From NCBI GenBank assembly GCA_963752225.1, contig CAVVXS010000007.1, positions 806,001-870,000 of the forward strand: a DNA stretch of 64,000 nucleotides, read 5' to 3'. The DNA is from JBBROS01 sp963752225 (GTDB taxonomy: Bacteria; Pseudomonadota; Alphaproteobacteria; Acetobacterales; Acetobacteraceae). A program made the position numbers and the translations under genes. Shown here piece after piece: positions 1 to 8,358 of the stretch (position 1 is its first letter; each line of letters starts with the position of its first letter). Under the pieces are notes generated by a model. The model had not been told where the DNA came from. It did no database searches and saw only the letters and a program-made list of their open reading frames with translations.

Positions 1-1105
1 CACTTTCAGCCAGTTCGGCCAACGTCTTCGCCCGCTCTTTCAGCCCCGGCATCAGCATTCGGATACGCGGCCGGGCCGCCGCGGCGGGCAGCCCGGCGGC
101 GGCCAGACGCTCGACCACGTCGTCGGTGAGCCGATCATCGTCGGCGCCGCGGAGGTAAACCCCGTTCACTTGCAGCAATTTTGTATAATCCATCTTCGCC
201 GCCGACCGGCCGACGCCGCTCATGTCGAACACCCGGATCACGCTGTCGCGGTCGATGATTTCGGTGTCGCCGTGCGCCCAGCCGAGCCGGAGCAGGTAGT
301 TGCACAGCGCCTCCGGCAAGTAGCCCTGTTCCTTAAACTCCAGCAGCCCCACCGCGCCATGGCGCTTGCTGAGCTTGGCCCCGTCCGCCCCGTGGATCAG
401 CGGCAGGTGCCCGAACCGCGGCAACTCCCACTCCATCGCCCGGAAGATCTGCACCTGCCGGAACGTATTGGTCAGGTGGTCGTCGCCGCGGATGACGTGG
501 GTGATGCCCATGTCGTGGTCGTCCACCACGACGGCGTGCAGGTAGGTCGGCGTGCCGTCGCTGCGCAAGATGATGAGGTCGTCCACCTCGCTATTGGCGA
601 CCCGCACCTCGCCCTGCACGAGGTCGTCGACCATGGTCTCGCCATCGCGCGGCGCCTTCAGGCGGATCACGGGCTTCACCCCAGGCGGTGCGGTGGCCGG
701 GTCGCGGTCGCGCCAAGTTCCGTCGTAGCGGGGCGGGCGGCCTTCGGCCAAGGCGCGCTCGCGCATCGCCTTCAGTTCCTCGGGCGTGCAGAAACAATAG
801 TATGCGCGGCCGCTTGCCAGCATGGCGTGCGCAACCTCGGCATGCCGGGCCTGGCGGGTGGATTGGAACACCGGTGGCTGGTCCGGCGACAGGCCGAGCC
901 AGGCGAGCCCGTCCAGGATGGCGGCGGTGAACGCCTCGGTGCTGCGCTCGCGGTCGGTGTCCTCGATCCGCAGCAGGTACTCGCCGCCATGGTGCCGGGC
1001 GAACAGGTAGTTGAACAGCGCGGTGCGGGCACCGCCGATGTGCAGCAGGCCGGTGGGTGATGGCGCGAAGCGGGTGCGGACCGGGGCGGAATGGGGGTTC
1101 GGCAT
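1..1105 (-). CDS. gltX: Glutamate--tRNA ligase, C-terminal part cut by window edge
   Basis: Class I aminoacyl-tRNA synthetase that charges tRNA-Glu (and in many alphaproteobacteria also tRNA-Gln). The frame is open from ATG at 1105 to the window edge, giving about 368 residues of an expected 440-480, so the anticodon-binding end is missing. The N-terminus reads RFAPSPTGLLHIGGART with the HIGH-type signature at residues 22-25, and the KMSKS-type loop KLSKRHG is at residues 244-250. RGDDHLTNT and RIEDTDRERS are further family hallmarks. It is transcribed away from comEC. A gltX-comEC neighbourhood is common in alphaproteobacteria, although two genes intervene here. Identity is certain from the motifs; the missing C-terminus cannot be judged. 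Confidence 0.97.
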   Translation of the reverse strand, partial: MPNPHSAPVRTRFAPSPTGLLHIGGARTALFNYLFARHHGGEYLLRIEDTDRERSTEAFTAAILDGLAWLGLSPDQPPVFQSTRQARHAEVAHAMLASGRAYYCFCTPEELKAMRERALAEGRPPRYDGTWRDRDPATAPPGVKPVIRLKAPRDGETMVDDLVQGEVRVANSEVDDLIILRSDGTPTYLHAVVVDDHDMGITHVIRGDDHLTNTFRQVQIFRAMEWELPRFGHLPLIHGADGAKLSKRHGAVGLLEFKEQGYLPEALCNYLLRLGWAHGDTEIIDRDSVIRVFDMSGVGRSAAKMDYTKLLQVNGVYLRGADDDRLTDDVVERLAAAGLPAAAARPRIRMLMPGLKERAKTLAELAES

Positions 1106-1163
1106 GGGCCGGTGTCTAACATGCCGAGCCCCGCAGGGAAGAGCGGCGCCCGCCGCCCCGGGC

Positions 1164-1595
1164 TCACTGCCTGGAGAACACCGCCTCGCAGGGCCTGAGC
1201 TCGATCCGCTTGCCCGTCCCCCGCGTGGGCTGGAACGTGGACTGCAGATGGTAGGTGTACGGCATCGCCGGCGGCACGCGCCCGACCGAGTAGACCGGGT
1301 TGTTGGTCAGGCCTTGCGCCACGAGCATGGCCTGGCCGTCCGCCGCGATGCTGCCGTCGAGGGACATCGAGCCGGCCTGGCCGCGTACCCCGTTTTCGCC
1401 ATGCAGGATCCCGTTCTGGACGGTGGCGGGGAAGCGGAACGTGTATCCGGCCGCGCCGTCATGGGCGGCGGTGCAGGTCAGCACGACGACCCAGGTCCCG
1501 TCGAACGGGCTGCGTGACTGGGCAACGAGGCTCGCCGGCAGCGCCAGCATGAACGCGGCCGCGGCAAACGCCCAGTCCGCTCGGAAGCCGCGCAT
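1164..1595 (-). CDS. Small secreted hypothetical protein
   Basis: A 143-residue protein if translation begins at the ATG at 1595. It starts MRGFRADWAFAAAAFMLALP and ends the hydrophobic stretch with SLVAQS, a convincing Sec signal peptide with predicted cleavage near residue 24. The mature part begins SPFDGTWVVVLTC and has two cysteines, in VLTCTAAHDG and in ELRPCEAVF at the extreme C-terminus, which could form a disulfide. The composition suggests a small beta-rich periplasmic domain. The frame stays open upstream to 1811, but that extension precedes the signal peptide and overlaps the start of the divergent monooxygenase gene, so I reject it. I do not recognise the family and assign no function. 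Confidence 0.6.
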   Translation of the reverse strand: MRGFRADWAFAAAAFMLALPASLVAQSRSPFDGTWVVVLTCTAAHDGAAGYTFRFPATVQNGILHGENGVRGQAGSMSLDGSIAADGQAMLVAQGLTNNPVYSVGRVPPAMPYTYHLQSTFQPTRGTGKRIELRPCEAVFSRQ

Positions 1596-1724
1596 TCCGC
1601 CCCGTCCTCGCTGTGGGATCAACGGCCGCCCTTGTAGCATGGCCACGACCGTCACACAGCCGTATCTCGGCACCGATCTTGCTGAGCCATCGCCGCTCTC
1701 GCCGCCACCGACAGGAGACCGCGC

Positions 1725-3065
1725 TTGCCGAAGAAGATGCACCTCGGGTTTGACTTCTCCTACAACCACCTCGGCGGACGCTGGCGGCTGCCGGGCGGAT
1801 GGGACACCCATACCTTCCCCGACGTCGCCATGTTCGACTGGATCGCGCGCACCGCCGAGCGCGGCTGCCTCGACATGCTGTTCTCCGGCGACGGCACCGG
1901 CGTGCCCGACACCTGGCGCGGCTCACGCGACGCAGCGGTCGAGTGGGGCATCAGCTTCCCCCGCCAGGACCTCAGCCCCTACATGGTCGCGATGTCGCGG
2001 GTGACGCAGCACATCGGCTTCGGCATCACCTATTCGTCGTCGTTCATGCATCCGTACTATATCGCGCGGCTGATGAACTCGCTCGACCACATCACCGGCG
2101 GGCGGATCGCCATGAACTTGGTCGCGAGCACGCGGCCGGCCGACTTCGCCAATTACGGCTACGACGGCCTCATGGGCCATGCCGACCGCTACGAGCGCAT
2201 GGAGGAGTTCGTCGACGTCTGCCGCAAGCTGTGGGACGCGACCGAAGCCGACGCCGTGATCTGGGACCGCGAAACCGGCCGGGTCGCCGAGCCCTCGAAG
2301 GTGCACGCGATGTCTCATGCCGGGAAGTTCTTCAAGGTGGAGGGGCCGCTCAACACCCCGCCTTCGCCGCAAGGCCGGCCGGTGCTGATCCAGGCGGGCG
2401 GCTCGCCACGCGGCATCCGCGCGTCGGCCTATGTGGCGGACACGGTGTTCGGGCCGGACATGGCGCTCGATGCCCAGGTCAAGCACCGGGCGGCGCTGGA
2501 TGCAGCGTTGCTGGAGCTCGGCCGCGACCCGGCATCGGTCGGCATCCTGTGGCAAACGCCGATCGTGGTCGCCGAAACCGAACGCGAGGCGATCGCCCGC
2601 AAGGAAAGCCTGCTGACCGCGATCCCGCCCGAAGCGATCGGCGCCTTCCTGTCCTACAACACCGGCTACGATCTCTCGACCGTGCCGGCCCGGTTCACCA
2701 CCCGCGAGCTGCAGGCCGACATCGTGGCCAAGAACGGCTCGCCCATGGGCATCCTGTTCGACCTCGCGCATCGGCTCGGCCCCGACACCGAGATGACCCG
2801 CGAGGAGTTCTTCGAGTACGGCGCCCAGTTCGCGACCGCCTACGACAAGACCATCGCGGGGACCGGCAAGCAGATGGCGGACAGGCTGGAGGACGCGTTC
2901 ATCCAGACCGGCGAGCGCGGCGGTTTCATGCTCGGCCACACCGTGGCGCTGCGGCATGACCTGAACGGCATCGTCGATTTCCTTGTCCCGGAATTGCAGC
3001 GGCGCGGCCGGTTCCGCACCGAATACCACGGACGGACGCTGCGCGAGGTCTTGGCGGAGGACTGA
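1725..3065 (+). CDS. LLM-class (luciferase-like) FMN-dependent monooxygenase, NtaA/DszA type
   Basis: 446 residues, the usual length of the NtaA/SnaA/DszA branch of bacterial luciferase-like monooxygenases, which use reduced FMN from a separate reductase to oxidise small organic substrates (nitrilotriacetate, sulfones, alkyl sulfides). The N-terminal HLGFDFSYNHLGGRWRLPGG and the later VLIQAGGSPRGIRASAYVAD and AHRLGPDTEMTREEFFEYGA match that subfamily. The start is TTG at 1725 with AGGAGA at 1712-1717, seven bases upstream; ATG at 1737 is the alternative. No flavin reductase or catabolic partner lies beside it, so the substrate cannot be inferred. It stands alone between a divergent secreted-protein gene and comEC. 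Confidence 0.88.
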   Translation: MPKKMHLGFDFSYNHLGGRWRLPGGWDTHTFPDVAMFDWIARTAERGCLDMLFSGDGTGVPDTWRGSRDAAVEWGISFPRQDLSPYMVAMSRVTQHIGFGITYSSSFMHPYYIARLMNSLDHITGGRIAMNLVASTRPADFANYGYDGLMGHADRYERMEEFVDVCRKLWDATEADAVIWDRETGRVAEPSKVHAMSHAGKFFKVEGPLNTPPSPQGRPVLIQAGGSPRGIRASAYVADTVFGPDMALDAQVKHRAALDAALLELGRDPASVGILWQTPIVVAETEREAIARKESLLTAIPPEAIGAFLSYNTGYDLSTVPARFTTRELQADIVAKNGSPMGILFDLAHRLGPDTEMTREEFFEYGAQFATAYDKTIAGTGKQMADRLEDAFIQTGERGGFMLGHTVALRHDLNGIVDFLVPELQRRGRFRTEYHGRTLREVLAED

Positions 3066-3173
3066 CCGGGGCACTCAAGCGGGCCGGCACGGACGTTGCT
3101 CGCGACGCCAACACTGTTAATGGGAATTTAAGATTTCCTGGCTTCAGGCATGATCACGCGTTAGTGTACACGC

Positions 3174-5333
3174 ATGAGCATGGCTTCGGCGGCTTGGGCG
3201 GGGGCGCCAACCGGGCGAGGGCAGCGGTTCGCCGGCTCCGCCGAGCGGCTGGCTGCCTGGGTCGATGCGGAACGAGGCCGGTTCGTGCCATGGCTTTCGG
3301 TCGCGATGGCGGCCGGCGTGCTGCTCTACTTCCAGCAGCGCGAGGAGCCGGCGGCGTGGTGGGGGCTGGCGGCGTCGCTGGCCGGGGCCGCCATCGCCAT
3401 CCCGGCCTGGCGCTTGCCGCCGGTGCGGGCCGCCGGGTTGCTGCTGGCGGCAGCCGGGCTCGGCTTCGCGTCCGCACAATGGGCGGCCGCGCGGGCGCTG
3501 CCGCTCGAGCCGTTGCCGTCCAAGGCGGTCGTGCTGTCGGCGGTGGTGCGCGGCGTGGACGTGCTGCCGGACGGACGCCGCCTGGTGCTGGAGAATGTGG
3601 TGCTGACGCCCGGCGAGCCGCCGCTGCGCCGGCTGGTGCGGGTGCGGGCCAAGCGCGGCGACGACGGCGAGGTGGCGGCCGGCGACCGGATCGAGGTCCG
3701 CGCCTTGCTGCGGCCACCGTCCAACCCGGCCTATCCCGGCGGTTGGGATCAGCAGCGGGACGCGTTCTTTTCCGGCATCGGCGGCGGCGGCACCGCCTTG
3801 TCGGCGGTCCGGGTTATCGAGCGCGCGGCCCCGTCGAGCCTCGCGACCGGCGTGCAGGCGCTGCGGGATGGAATCGCCGGGCGCGCCATGGCGGCGCTGC
3901 CGGGCCCAGCCGGCGCGGTCGCGGCGACGTTGCTGACGGGCACCACGCGGGCGATCCCGGAGGCCGATCGGGCGGCATTTCGTGACTCCGGGCTCGCCCA
4001 CCTGTTGGCGGTGGCCGGACTGCATATCGGCATCGTCATGGGGCTATTCATGCTGGTGACGCGCCTGGCGCTCGCGGCCTGGCCCTATGCGGCGCTGCAC
4101 TGGCCGACAAAGTCGATCGCGGCCTGCACGGCGCTGGCGGCCGGGGCAGGCTACTTGGTGCTGACCGGCGGCCACGTGCCGATCCTGCGCAGCTTCGCGA
4201 TGGCGTCGCTGGTGACGCTCGGGGTCGTGGTCGGGCGCCGGGCGGTGTCGATGCGCGGTTTGGCGCTCGCCGCGGCCGGTTTGGCTTTGATCGCACCGGC
4301 CGAGGTGGTCGGCGTGTCGTTCCAGATGAGCTTTGCCGCCGTCGCCGCGCTGATCGCCGGCTACGGGGCGTTGCGGCCGCTGCTCGGCCGGCTGCACGGG
4401 GCCGGCTGGCGGCGGGTCGCGCTGCATGTTGCGATGCTGGTGCTCACGAGCCTGCTCGCCGGGACCGCCTCGGCGCCGTACGGCGCCTATCATTTCGGGC
4501 ACGTGCAGCTTTACTTCATCGCCGCCAACGTGGTCGCGGTGCCGCTGACGGCGATGTGGGTGCTGCCCTTCGGCATCGCCGCGCTGTTCCTGATGCCGGT
4601 CGGGCTGGAGCAGCTCGCCTTCACGCCGATGGGTTGGGGGCTGGAGGCGATCATTGCCGTCGCCCGGAACGTCGCGTCCTGGCCGTCGGCGACGCTGCCG
4701 GTGCCGCCGCTGCCGGGCTGGGGGTTGGCGGTGTTCAGCCTCGGGCTCGCCTGGCTGTGCCTGTGGCGGACGCGGGTGCGGCTGGCGGGGGTGTTGGTGA
4801 TGGCGCTCGGCGTGGCGTCGCCGGCCTTCGCGCCGCTGCCCGACGTGCTGGTGTCGGACGACGCCCGGCTGATCGCGCTTCGCGACGCCGGCGGCTTCCG
4901 GCTGCAAGCCCGGTCCGGCGCGCCGTCCTTCGTGCGCGACTCCTGGCGCGACCACTTGGCCGTCCGCGAGTGGCTGCCGCTCGGGCCCGGCTGTGACCCC
5001 GACGGCTGCCGCTCGGGCGGCGCGCTGCTGCTGCGCGAGCCGGGCCGGCACGAGCCGGCGCCGCCGCGCCCGGATTGCACTGGTGTGCAGATCGTGATCT
5101 CGGCCGAGCCTGCCCGCGGCGTTTGCTCCGGAGCGGCGCTGCTGGACCGGTTCACCGTGTGGCGGGACGGCGCGCACGCCGTGTGGTTACGTCCGGACGG
5201 TCCGGTGGTGTTGTCGTCGCGAGCGGACCGGGGCGCGCGGCCTTGGGTTCCGCCGCCGCCCGTGCCAAAGCGTCGCACGCCCAACCTGCCGATGGCACCG
5301 ACGGAGGTGCTGCCGGCCGCGACCGAGGAATAG
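3174..5333 (+). CDS. comEC: ComEC/Rec2-family inner-membrane DNA uptake channel
   Basis: 719-residue polytopic membrane protein. Residues about 40-110 are hydrophobic, about 120-220 form the soluble DUF4131-type OB domain (AGDRIEVRALLRPPSNPAYPGG), and the Competence domain core FRDSGLAHLLAVAGLHIGIV lies near residue 270, followed by many transmembrane helices to about 560. In natural transformation this family moves single-stranded DNA across the inner membrane. The C-terminal 160 residues are soluble, but I see no HxHxDH metallo-beta-lactamase signature, so the nuclease-like domain of Bacillus-type ComEC is absent, as is usual in alphaproteobacteria. The gene ends two bases before the quinone oxidoreductase start. 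A dedicated role in competence is inferred; comM lies 10 kb away, and no other com genes are in view. Confidence 0.9.
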   Translation: MSMASAAWAGAPTGRGQRFAGSAERLAAWVDAERGRFVPWLSVAMAAGVLLYFQQREEPAAWWGLAASLAGAAIAIPAWRLPPVRAAGLLLAAAGLGFASAQWAAARALPLEPLPSKAVVLSAVVRGVDVLPDGRRLVLENVVLTPGEPPLRRLVRVRAKRGDDGEVAAGDRIEVRALLRPPSNPAYPGGWDQQRDAFFSGIGGGGTALSAVRVIERAAPSSLATGVQALRDGIAGRAMAALPGPAGAVAATLLTGTTRAIPEADRAAFRDSGLAHLLAVAGLHIGIVMGLFMLVTRLALAAWPYAALHWPTKSIAACTALAAGAGYLVLTGGHVPILRSFAMASLVTLGVVVGRRAVSMRGLALAAAGLALIAPAEVVGVSFQMSFAAVAALIAGYGALRPLLGRLHGAGWRRVALHVAMLVLTSLLAGTASAPYGAYHFGHVQLYFIAANVVAVPLTAMWVLPFGIAALFLMPVGLEQLAFTPMGWGLEAIIAVARNVASWPSATLPVPPLPGWGLAVFSLGLAWLCLWRTRVRLAGVLVMALGVASPAFAPLPDVLVSDDARLIALRDAGGFRLQARSGAPSFVRDSWRDHLAVREWLPLGPGCDPDGCRSGGALLLREPGRHEPAPPRPDCTGVQIVISAEPARGVCSGAALLDRFTVWRDGAHAVWLRPDGPVVLSSRADRGARPWVPPPPVPKRRTPNLPMAPTEVLPAATEE

Positions 5334-5335
5334 CG

Positions 5336-6337
5336 ATGCCGCCCGAGACCATGCCCTTGACGATGACCGTCGTCGAAATGACCGGCCCCGGCGGGCCCGA
5401 GGTGCTGACGACCGCAACCCGGCCCGTGCCCGTGCCGAAGCCGGACCAAATCCTTGTTCGGGTGGCCGCTGCCGGCGTGAACGGGCCCGACATGATGCAG
5501 CGGAAGGGCCTGTATCCGCCGCCGCCCGGCGCGTCCGACCTTCTGGGCCTCGAGATCGCGGGCGAGGTGGTCGCGGTGGGCGACGCCGTGACCGCCTGGA
5601 AGCCCGGCGACACCGTCTGCGCGCTGACCGATGGCGGCGGCTACGCCGAGTATTGCGCCGCCGACGCATCGCACGTGCTACCGGTCCCGGACGGCGTCTC
5701 GGTGCAGGACGCGGCCGGGCTGCCGGAAACGTTCATGACCGTGTGGAGCAACCTGTTCCTGGAGGGCGGCCTCAAGTCCGGGGACACGCTGCTGGTGCAT
5801 GGCGGCGCCGGCGGCATCGGCACGACCGCGATCCAGCTCGGCCACGCCTTCGGCGTGCGCGTGTTCGCGACCGACAGCCCGGCGGAACGCTGCCGGGTGT
5901 GCCAGGAACTCGGCGCCGACCGGGTGATCGACTACGACCGCGAGGATTTCGTGGACGTGCTTCGGGAAGCAGGCGGCGCCACCATGATCCTCGACATCGT
6001 CGGCGGCCCCTATGTCGAACGCAACATCAAGGCCGCGGCCCCGGGGGCACGGATCGTGCAGCTCGCCTTTGCGCTAGGCTCGAAGGTCGAGGTGAACCTG
6101 ATGCCGATCATGCTGAAGCGGATCACCTACACCGGCTCCACCCTGCGCACCCGGCCGCCGGCGTTCAAGGCGCGCGTGGTGGCGGAGCTGCGGGAGAAGG
6201 TCTGGCCGAAGATCGCAGGCGGCGCCATCCGCACGGTCACCAATGAGGTGTTCCCGTTGTCGCGGGCGGCCGAGGCGCACGCGCGGATGCAGGCGGCGGG
6301 GCATACCGGCAAGATCCTGCTGGTGCCGGGCCGCTGA
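5336..6337 (+). CDS. NAD(P)H-quinone oxidoreductase, zinc-free MDR/PIG3 type
   Basis: 333 residues of the medium-chain dehydrogenase/reductase superfamily. The GroES-like half contains AAGVNGPDMMQRKGLYPPPP and DLLGLEIAGEVVAVG; the Rossmann half opens with LLVHGGAGGIGTTAIQLGHAFG near residue 152. Structural and catalytic zinc cysteines are absent, which fits the quinone oxidoreductase (QOR/PIG3) branch that passes hydride from NAD(P)H to quinones or reactive alkenes. The ATG at 5336 has GAGGAA at 5324-5329. An in-frame extension upstream lies inside comEC and is rejected. It sits two bases after comEC and two bases before the molybdoenzyme gene, so the three are probably co-transcribed, though I see no functional link. 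Confidence 0.88.
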   Translation: MPPETMPLTMTVVEMTGPGGPEVLTTATRPVPVPKPDQILVRVAAAGVNGPDMMQRKGLYPPPPGASDLLGLEIAGEVVAVGDAVTAWKPGDTVCALTDGGGYAEYCAADASHVLPVPDGVSVQDAAGLPETFMTVWSNLFLEGGLKSGDTLLVHGGAGGIGTTAIQLGHAFGVRVFATDSPAERCRVCQELGADRVIDYDREDFVDVLREAGGATMILDIVGGPYVERNIKAAAPGARIVQLAFALGSKVEVNLMPIMLKRITYTGSTLRTRPPAFKARVVAELREKVWPKIAGGAIRTVTNEVFPLSRAAEAHARMQAAGHTGKILLVPGR

Positions 6338-6339
6338 GC

Positions 6340-7413
6340 GTGGGCCCGGGCTGGATCGTTCACTCGGACAAGCCGCTCAACGCCGAACCGCCGCTCGGCC
6401 GGCTGGTGGCCGCGCCGACCACGGCGCAGCGCGACTTCTACGTGCGGACGCACGGGACCATCCCCCGGCTCGACGGCGCCACGCACCGGCTGCGGGTCGG
6501 GGGTGCGGTCGCGACCCCGCTCGACCTGACGGTGTCGGAGCTGCTGCAGCGCTTTCCGCGGCACAGGGTGGTCGCAGTGATGCAGTGCGCCGGCAACCGG
6601 CGTGCCGACCTGCAGCGCGTGCGGCCCACCTCCGGCGATCCCTGGGCGGGCGGCGCGATCGGCAACGCCGAGTGGTCCGGCGTAGCGCTGGCCGACGTGC
6701 TGCGGGCGGGCGGGGCCGAGACCGGCGCGTCATGGCACGTGGCGTTCGATTGCTGCGACGAGGTCGAGATGCCGAAGGAGGGCCGGTTCCGGTTCGGCGT
6801 CTCGATCCCGATGTCGAAGGCGATGTCGCCCGACGTGCTGCTTGCGGTCGAGATGAACGGCCAAGCGCTGGCGCCGGAGCACGGCTTCCCGCTGCGCGTG
6901 GTGACGCCGGGCTTTGCCGGGGTGCGCAGCCCGAAATGGCTGGCGGGGATCACGGTGCAGGACCGGCCCAGCGCCAACCACATGCAGCAGCGCGACTACA
7001 AGATGCTGCCGGCCGAAATGTCCGAGGCGACCGTCGATTGGACGCGCGGCGTCGAGATCAACGACATGCCGCTCAATGCCGCGATCTGCGAGCCGGCGGC
7101 CGGCGCGATGCTGCCAGCCGGGCCGACCACGCTGCGCGGCTACGCCGTCGCCACCGCCCGGACGGTGGTGCGGGTGGAGGTGTCGGCCGATGGCGGCCGG
7201 TCCTGGTTGGAAGCGACGCTGCAGCCCGGCGAGGGACCCTGGAGCTGGACCTTGTGGCACGCCACCATTCGGTTGCCGCCCGGCCGTCACGAACTGGCGG
7301 TCAGGGCCTGGGACTCGGCAGGGCAGACCCAGCCGGCGTTGCCGGACCAGGCCTGGAACTTCAAGGGCTACCTGAGCGCCGCCTGGCACCGCGTCACCGT
7401 CTCTCAAACGTAG
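6340..7413 (+). CDS. Sulfite-oxidase-family molybdopterin oxidoreductase
   Basis: 357 residues containing both halves of the sulfite oxidase fold. The molybdenum-cofactor domain holds the ligand cysteine, Cys83, in VAVMQCAGNRR, followed by GDPWAGGAIGNAEWSGVALADVL and EHGFPLRVVTPGFAGVRSPKWL. The C-terminal dimerisation domain holds VSADGGRSWLEA and WSWTLWHATI. It is close in length to plant sulfite oxidase and lacks the cytochrome b5 domain of the animal enzyme. No signal peptide is visible, so it is probably cytoplasmic, unlike the periplasmic SorA enzymes. The GTG start at 6340 lies two bases after the preceding stop. Family assignment is firm; whether sulfite is the true substrate is not established by sequence. 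Confidence 0.9.
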   Translation: MGPGWIVHSDKPLNAEPPLGRLVAAPTTAQRDFYVRTHGTIPRLDGATHRLRVGGAVATPLDLTVSELLQRFPRHRVVAVMQCAGNRRADLQRVRPTSGDPWAGGAIGNAEWSGVALADVLRAGGAETGASWHVAFDCCDEVEMPKEGRFRFGVSIPMSKAMSPDVLLAVEMNGQALAPEHGFPLRVVTPGFAGVRSPKWLAGITVQDRPSANHMQQRDYKMLPAEMSEATVDWTRGVEINDMPLNAAICEPAAGAMLPAGPTTLRGYAVATARTVVRVEVSADGGRSWLEATLQPGEGPWSWTLWHATIRLPPGRHELAVRAWDSAGQTQPALPDQAWNFKGYLSAAWHRVTVSQT

Positions 7414-7638
7414 CAAATCGGCATCGCATGACAATTCAGCCGGTTGGCGGCCCGATCGGAGAATGTTAATCATGCCTTCACATTAAGACAAAACCGTTGC
7501 AAAACGGGGCAGGCCGGGCGGGGCGATCGGGTCCGCGGGCGAGTAGGCGCCTCATGGTGCGGGCGAGGGGTGAGGAGCCGCGTAGTGAGGTCAACAGCCC
7601 CGCCGTTTCGCGCGCACTCGCCTCGCAATACCGGCGCC

Positions 7639-7878
7639 ATGACCATCGTCGCGGGCCCGATTTCCGTTGCGGCGCCGGTGACGAGCGCCTGGATCGCGCG
7701 CAGCACGCTTCTGGGCGTGGATCTCAAGCTCCGGCAAGCGCGCCGCATGGGGGGCACCGCGTCGATCCGGTTCGAGCCCGGCGGCCTCGTCTGCGTCGTC
7801 GAAGCGCCCATCGACGAGGTCTCGACCCCGGCCGAGGTGGTGCAATTCCCGCGCGTCGGCTGGTTGCGGCAAGCATGA
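7639..7878 (+). CDS. Short protein resembling the C-terminal end of HWE/HisKA_2 histidine kinases
   Basis: 79 residues from the ATG at 7639. The middle reads LLGVDLKLRQARRMGGTASIRFEPGGLVCVVEAPI, which resembles by eye the last strands of HWE-type kinase catalytic domains (a leader, then xGGTVxxxFxPxGLxCxxxAPL). The rest of a kinase (the HRVKN-type H box and the N and G boxes) is absent upstream, where the 200 bases read as non-coding. Its stop overlaps the response-regulator ATG by four bases, so the two are translationally coupled. It may be a truncated relic of the cognate kinase or a short stand-alone modulator. An upstream in-frame start at 7444 adds an arginine-rich segment with no family features and is rejected. 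Confidence 0.5.
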   Translation: MTIVAGPISVAAPVTSAWIARSTLLGVDLKLRQARRMGGTASIRFEPGGLVCVVEAPIDEVSTPAEVVQFPRVGWLRQA

Positions 7879-8258
7879 CCGACACGGATCGCCTCGCCGG
7901 ATTGCGCGTCCTGGTGGTCGAGGACGAGAGCATGGTCTCGATGATCATGGAGGAGTTCCTCGAGGAGCTCGGCTGCCACGTGGTGGCCACGGCATCGCGC
8001 TTGGACGAGGCGCTGGACAAGGCGTCGAACGTGGCGCTGGACGCGGCCGTGCTCGACATCAATCTCGCGGGCCGGCTGAGCTACCCGGTCGCGCAATTGC
8101 TGCACGATCGGCAGGTGCCGTTCATTTTCGCGACCGGTTACGACGCGCTGGCCTTGCCGCAGCCGCTGCGCTCGGTCCCGGTTCTGGCCAAGCCGTTCCG
8201 GCAGATGCAGCTGGCCGAGGCGTTGCTGCGCGCCGAAGGGGCGGGAGCCGGGAACTAG
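7875..8258 (+). CDS. Single-domain response regulator (REC only)
   Basis: 127 residues forming one receiver domain with all catalytic positions: the acidic pair Glu16-Asp17 in VVEDES, the phosphoacceptor Asp61 in AVLDINL, Thr87 in FATGYD and Lys106 in LAKPF. There is no output domain, so it acts by protein-protein contact, as do the single-domain regulators often paired with HWE kinases in alphaproteobacteria. The ATG at 7875 overlaps the preceding stop (ATGA), coupling it to the kinase-like remnant. The stop codon TAG (8256-8258) is itself part of the 72-bp palindromic repeat that follows. A full-length partner kinase is not in the window. Confidence 0.9.
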   Translation: MTDTDRLAGLRVLVVEDESMVSMIMEEFLEELGCHVVATASRLDEALDKASNVALDAAVLDINLAGRLSYPVAQLLHDRQVPFIFATGYDALALPQPLRSVPVLAKPFRQMQLAEALLRAEGAGAGN

Positions 8259-8326
8259 AGCAACATCCGACCGAACCGGATCAGTTCGGTCGGATCAAGT
8301 TGCTCTTTCTACTTAGTTTTACAGCA
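8255..8326. repeat. 72-bp palindromic intergenic element, copy A
   Basis: Matches 21504-21575 at 68 of 72 positions by direct comparison. It contains a long two-part hairpin: outer arms AGAGCAAC (8257-8264) and GTTGCTCT (8299-8306), inner arms ATCCGACCGAAC (8265-8276) and GTTCGGTCGGAT (8284-8295), a 7-base loop and a 3-base CAA bulge. A shared tail containing CTTAGTTTTA follows. Both copies lie between convergent genes, so the structure could end transcription from both sides. The form (repeated, intergenic, strongly palindromic) resembles REP/RPE-type elements of other alphaproteobacteria. Confidence 0.85.
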
Positions 8327-8358
8327 CTACTCCCGAGCCGATTGGCTCGGGAAGTGCT
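8323..8358. terminator. Second stem-loop between convergent genes
   Basis: A separate hairpin directly after repeat copy A: AGCACT (8323-8328) pairs with AGTGCT (8353-8358), and inside it CCCGAGCC (8332-8339) pairs perfectly with GGCTCGGG (8344-8351) around a GATT loop. It abuts the stop codon of the minus-strand decarboxylase gene, so it most likely terminates that gene. Copy B of the repeat at 21504 lacks this second hairpin. Confidence 0.6.

Noticed and set aside
4044..5674. Long antisense frames over comEC and the quinone oxidoreductase
   Set aside because: High GC removes stop codons from opposite frames; the products are Arg/His/Gln-rich with no domain, while the sense frames have full families.
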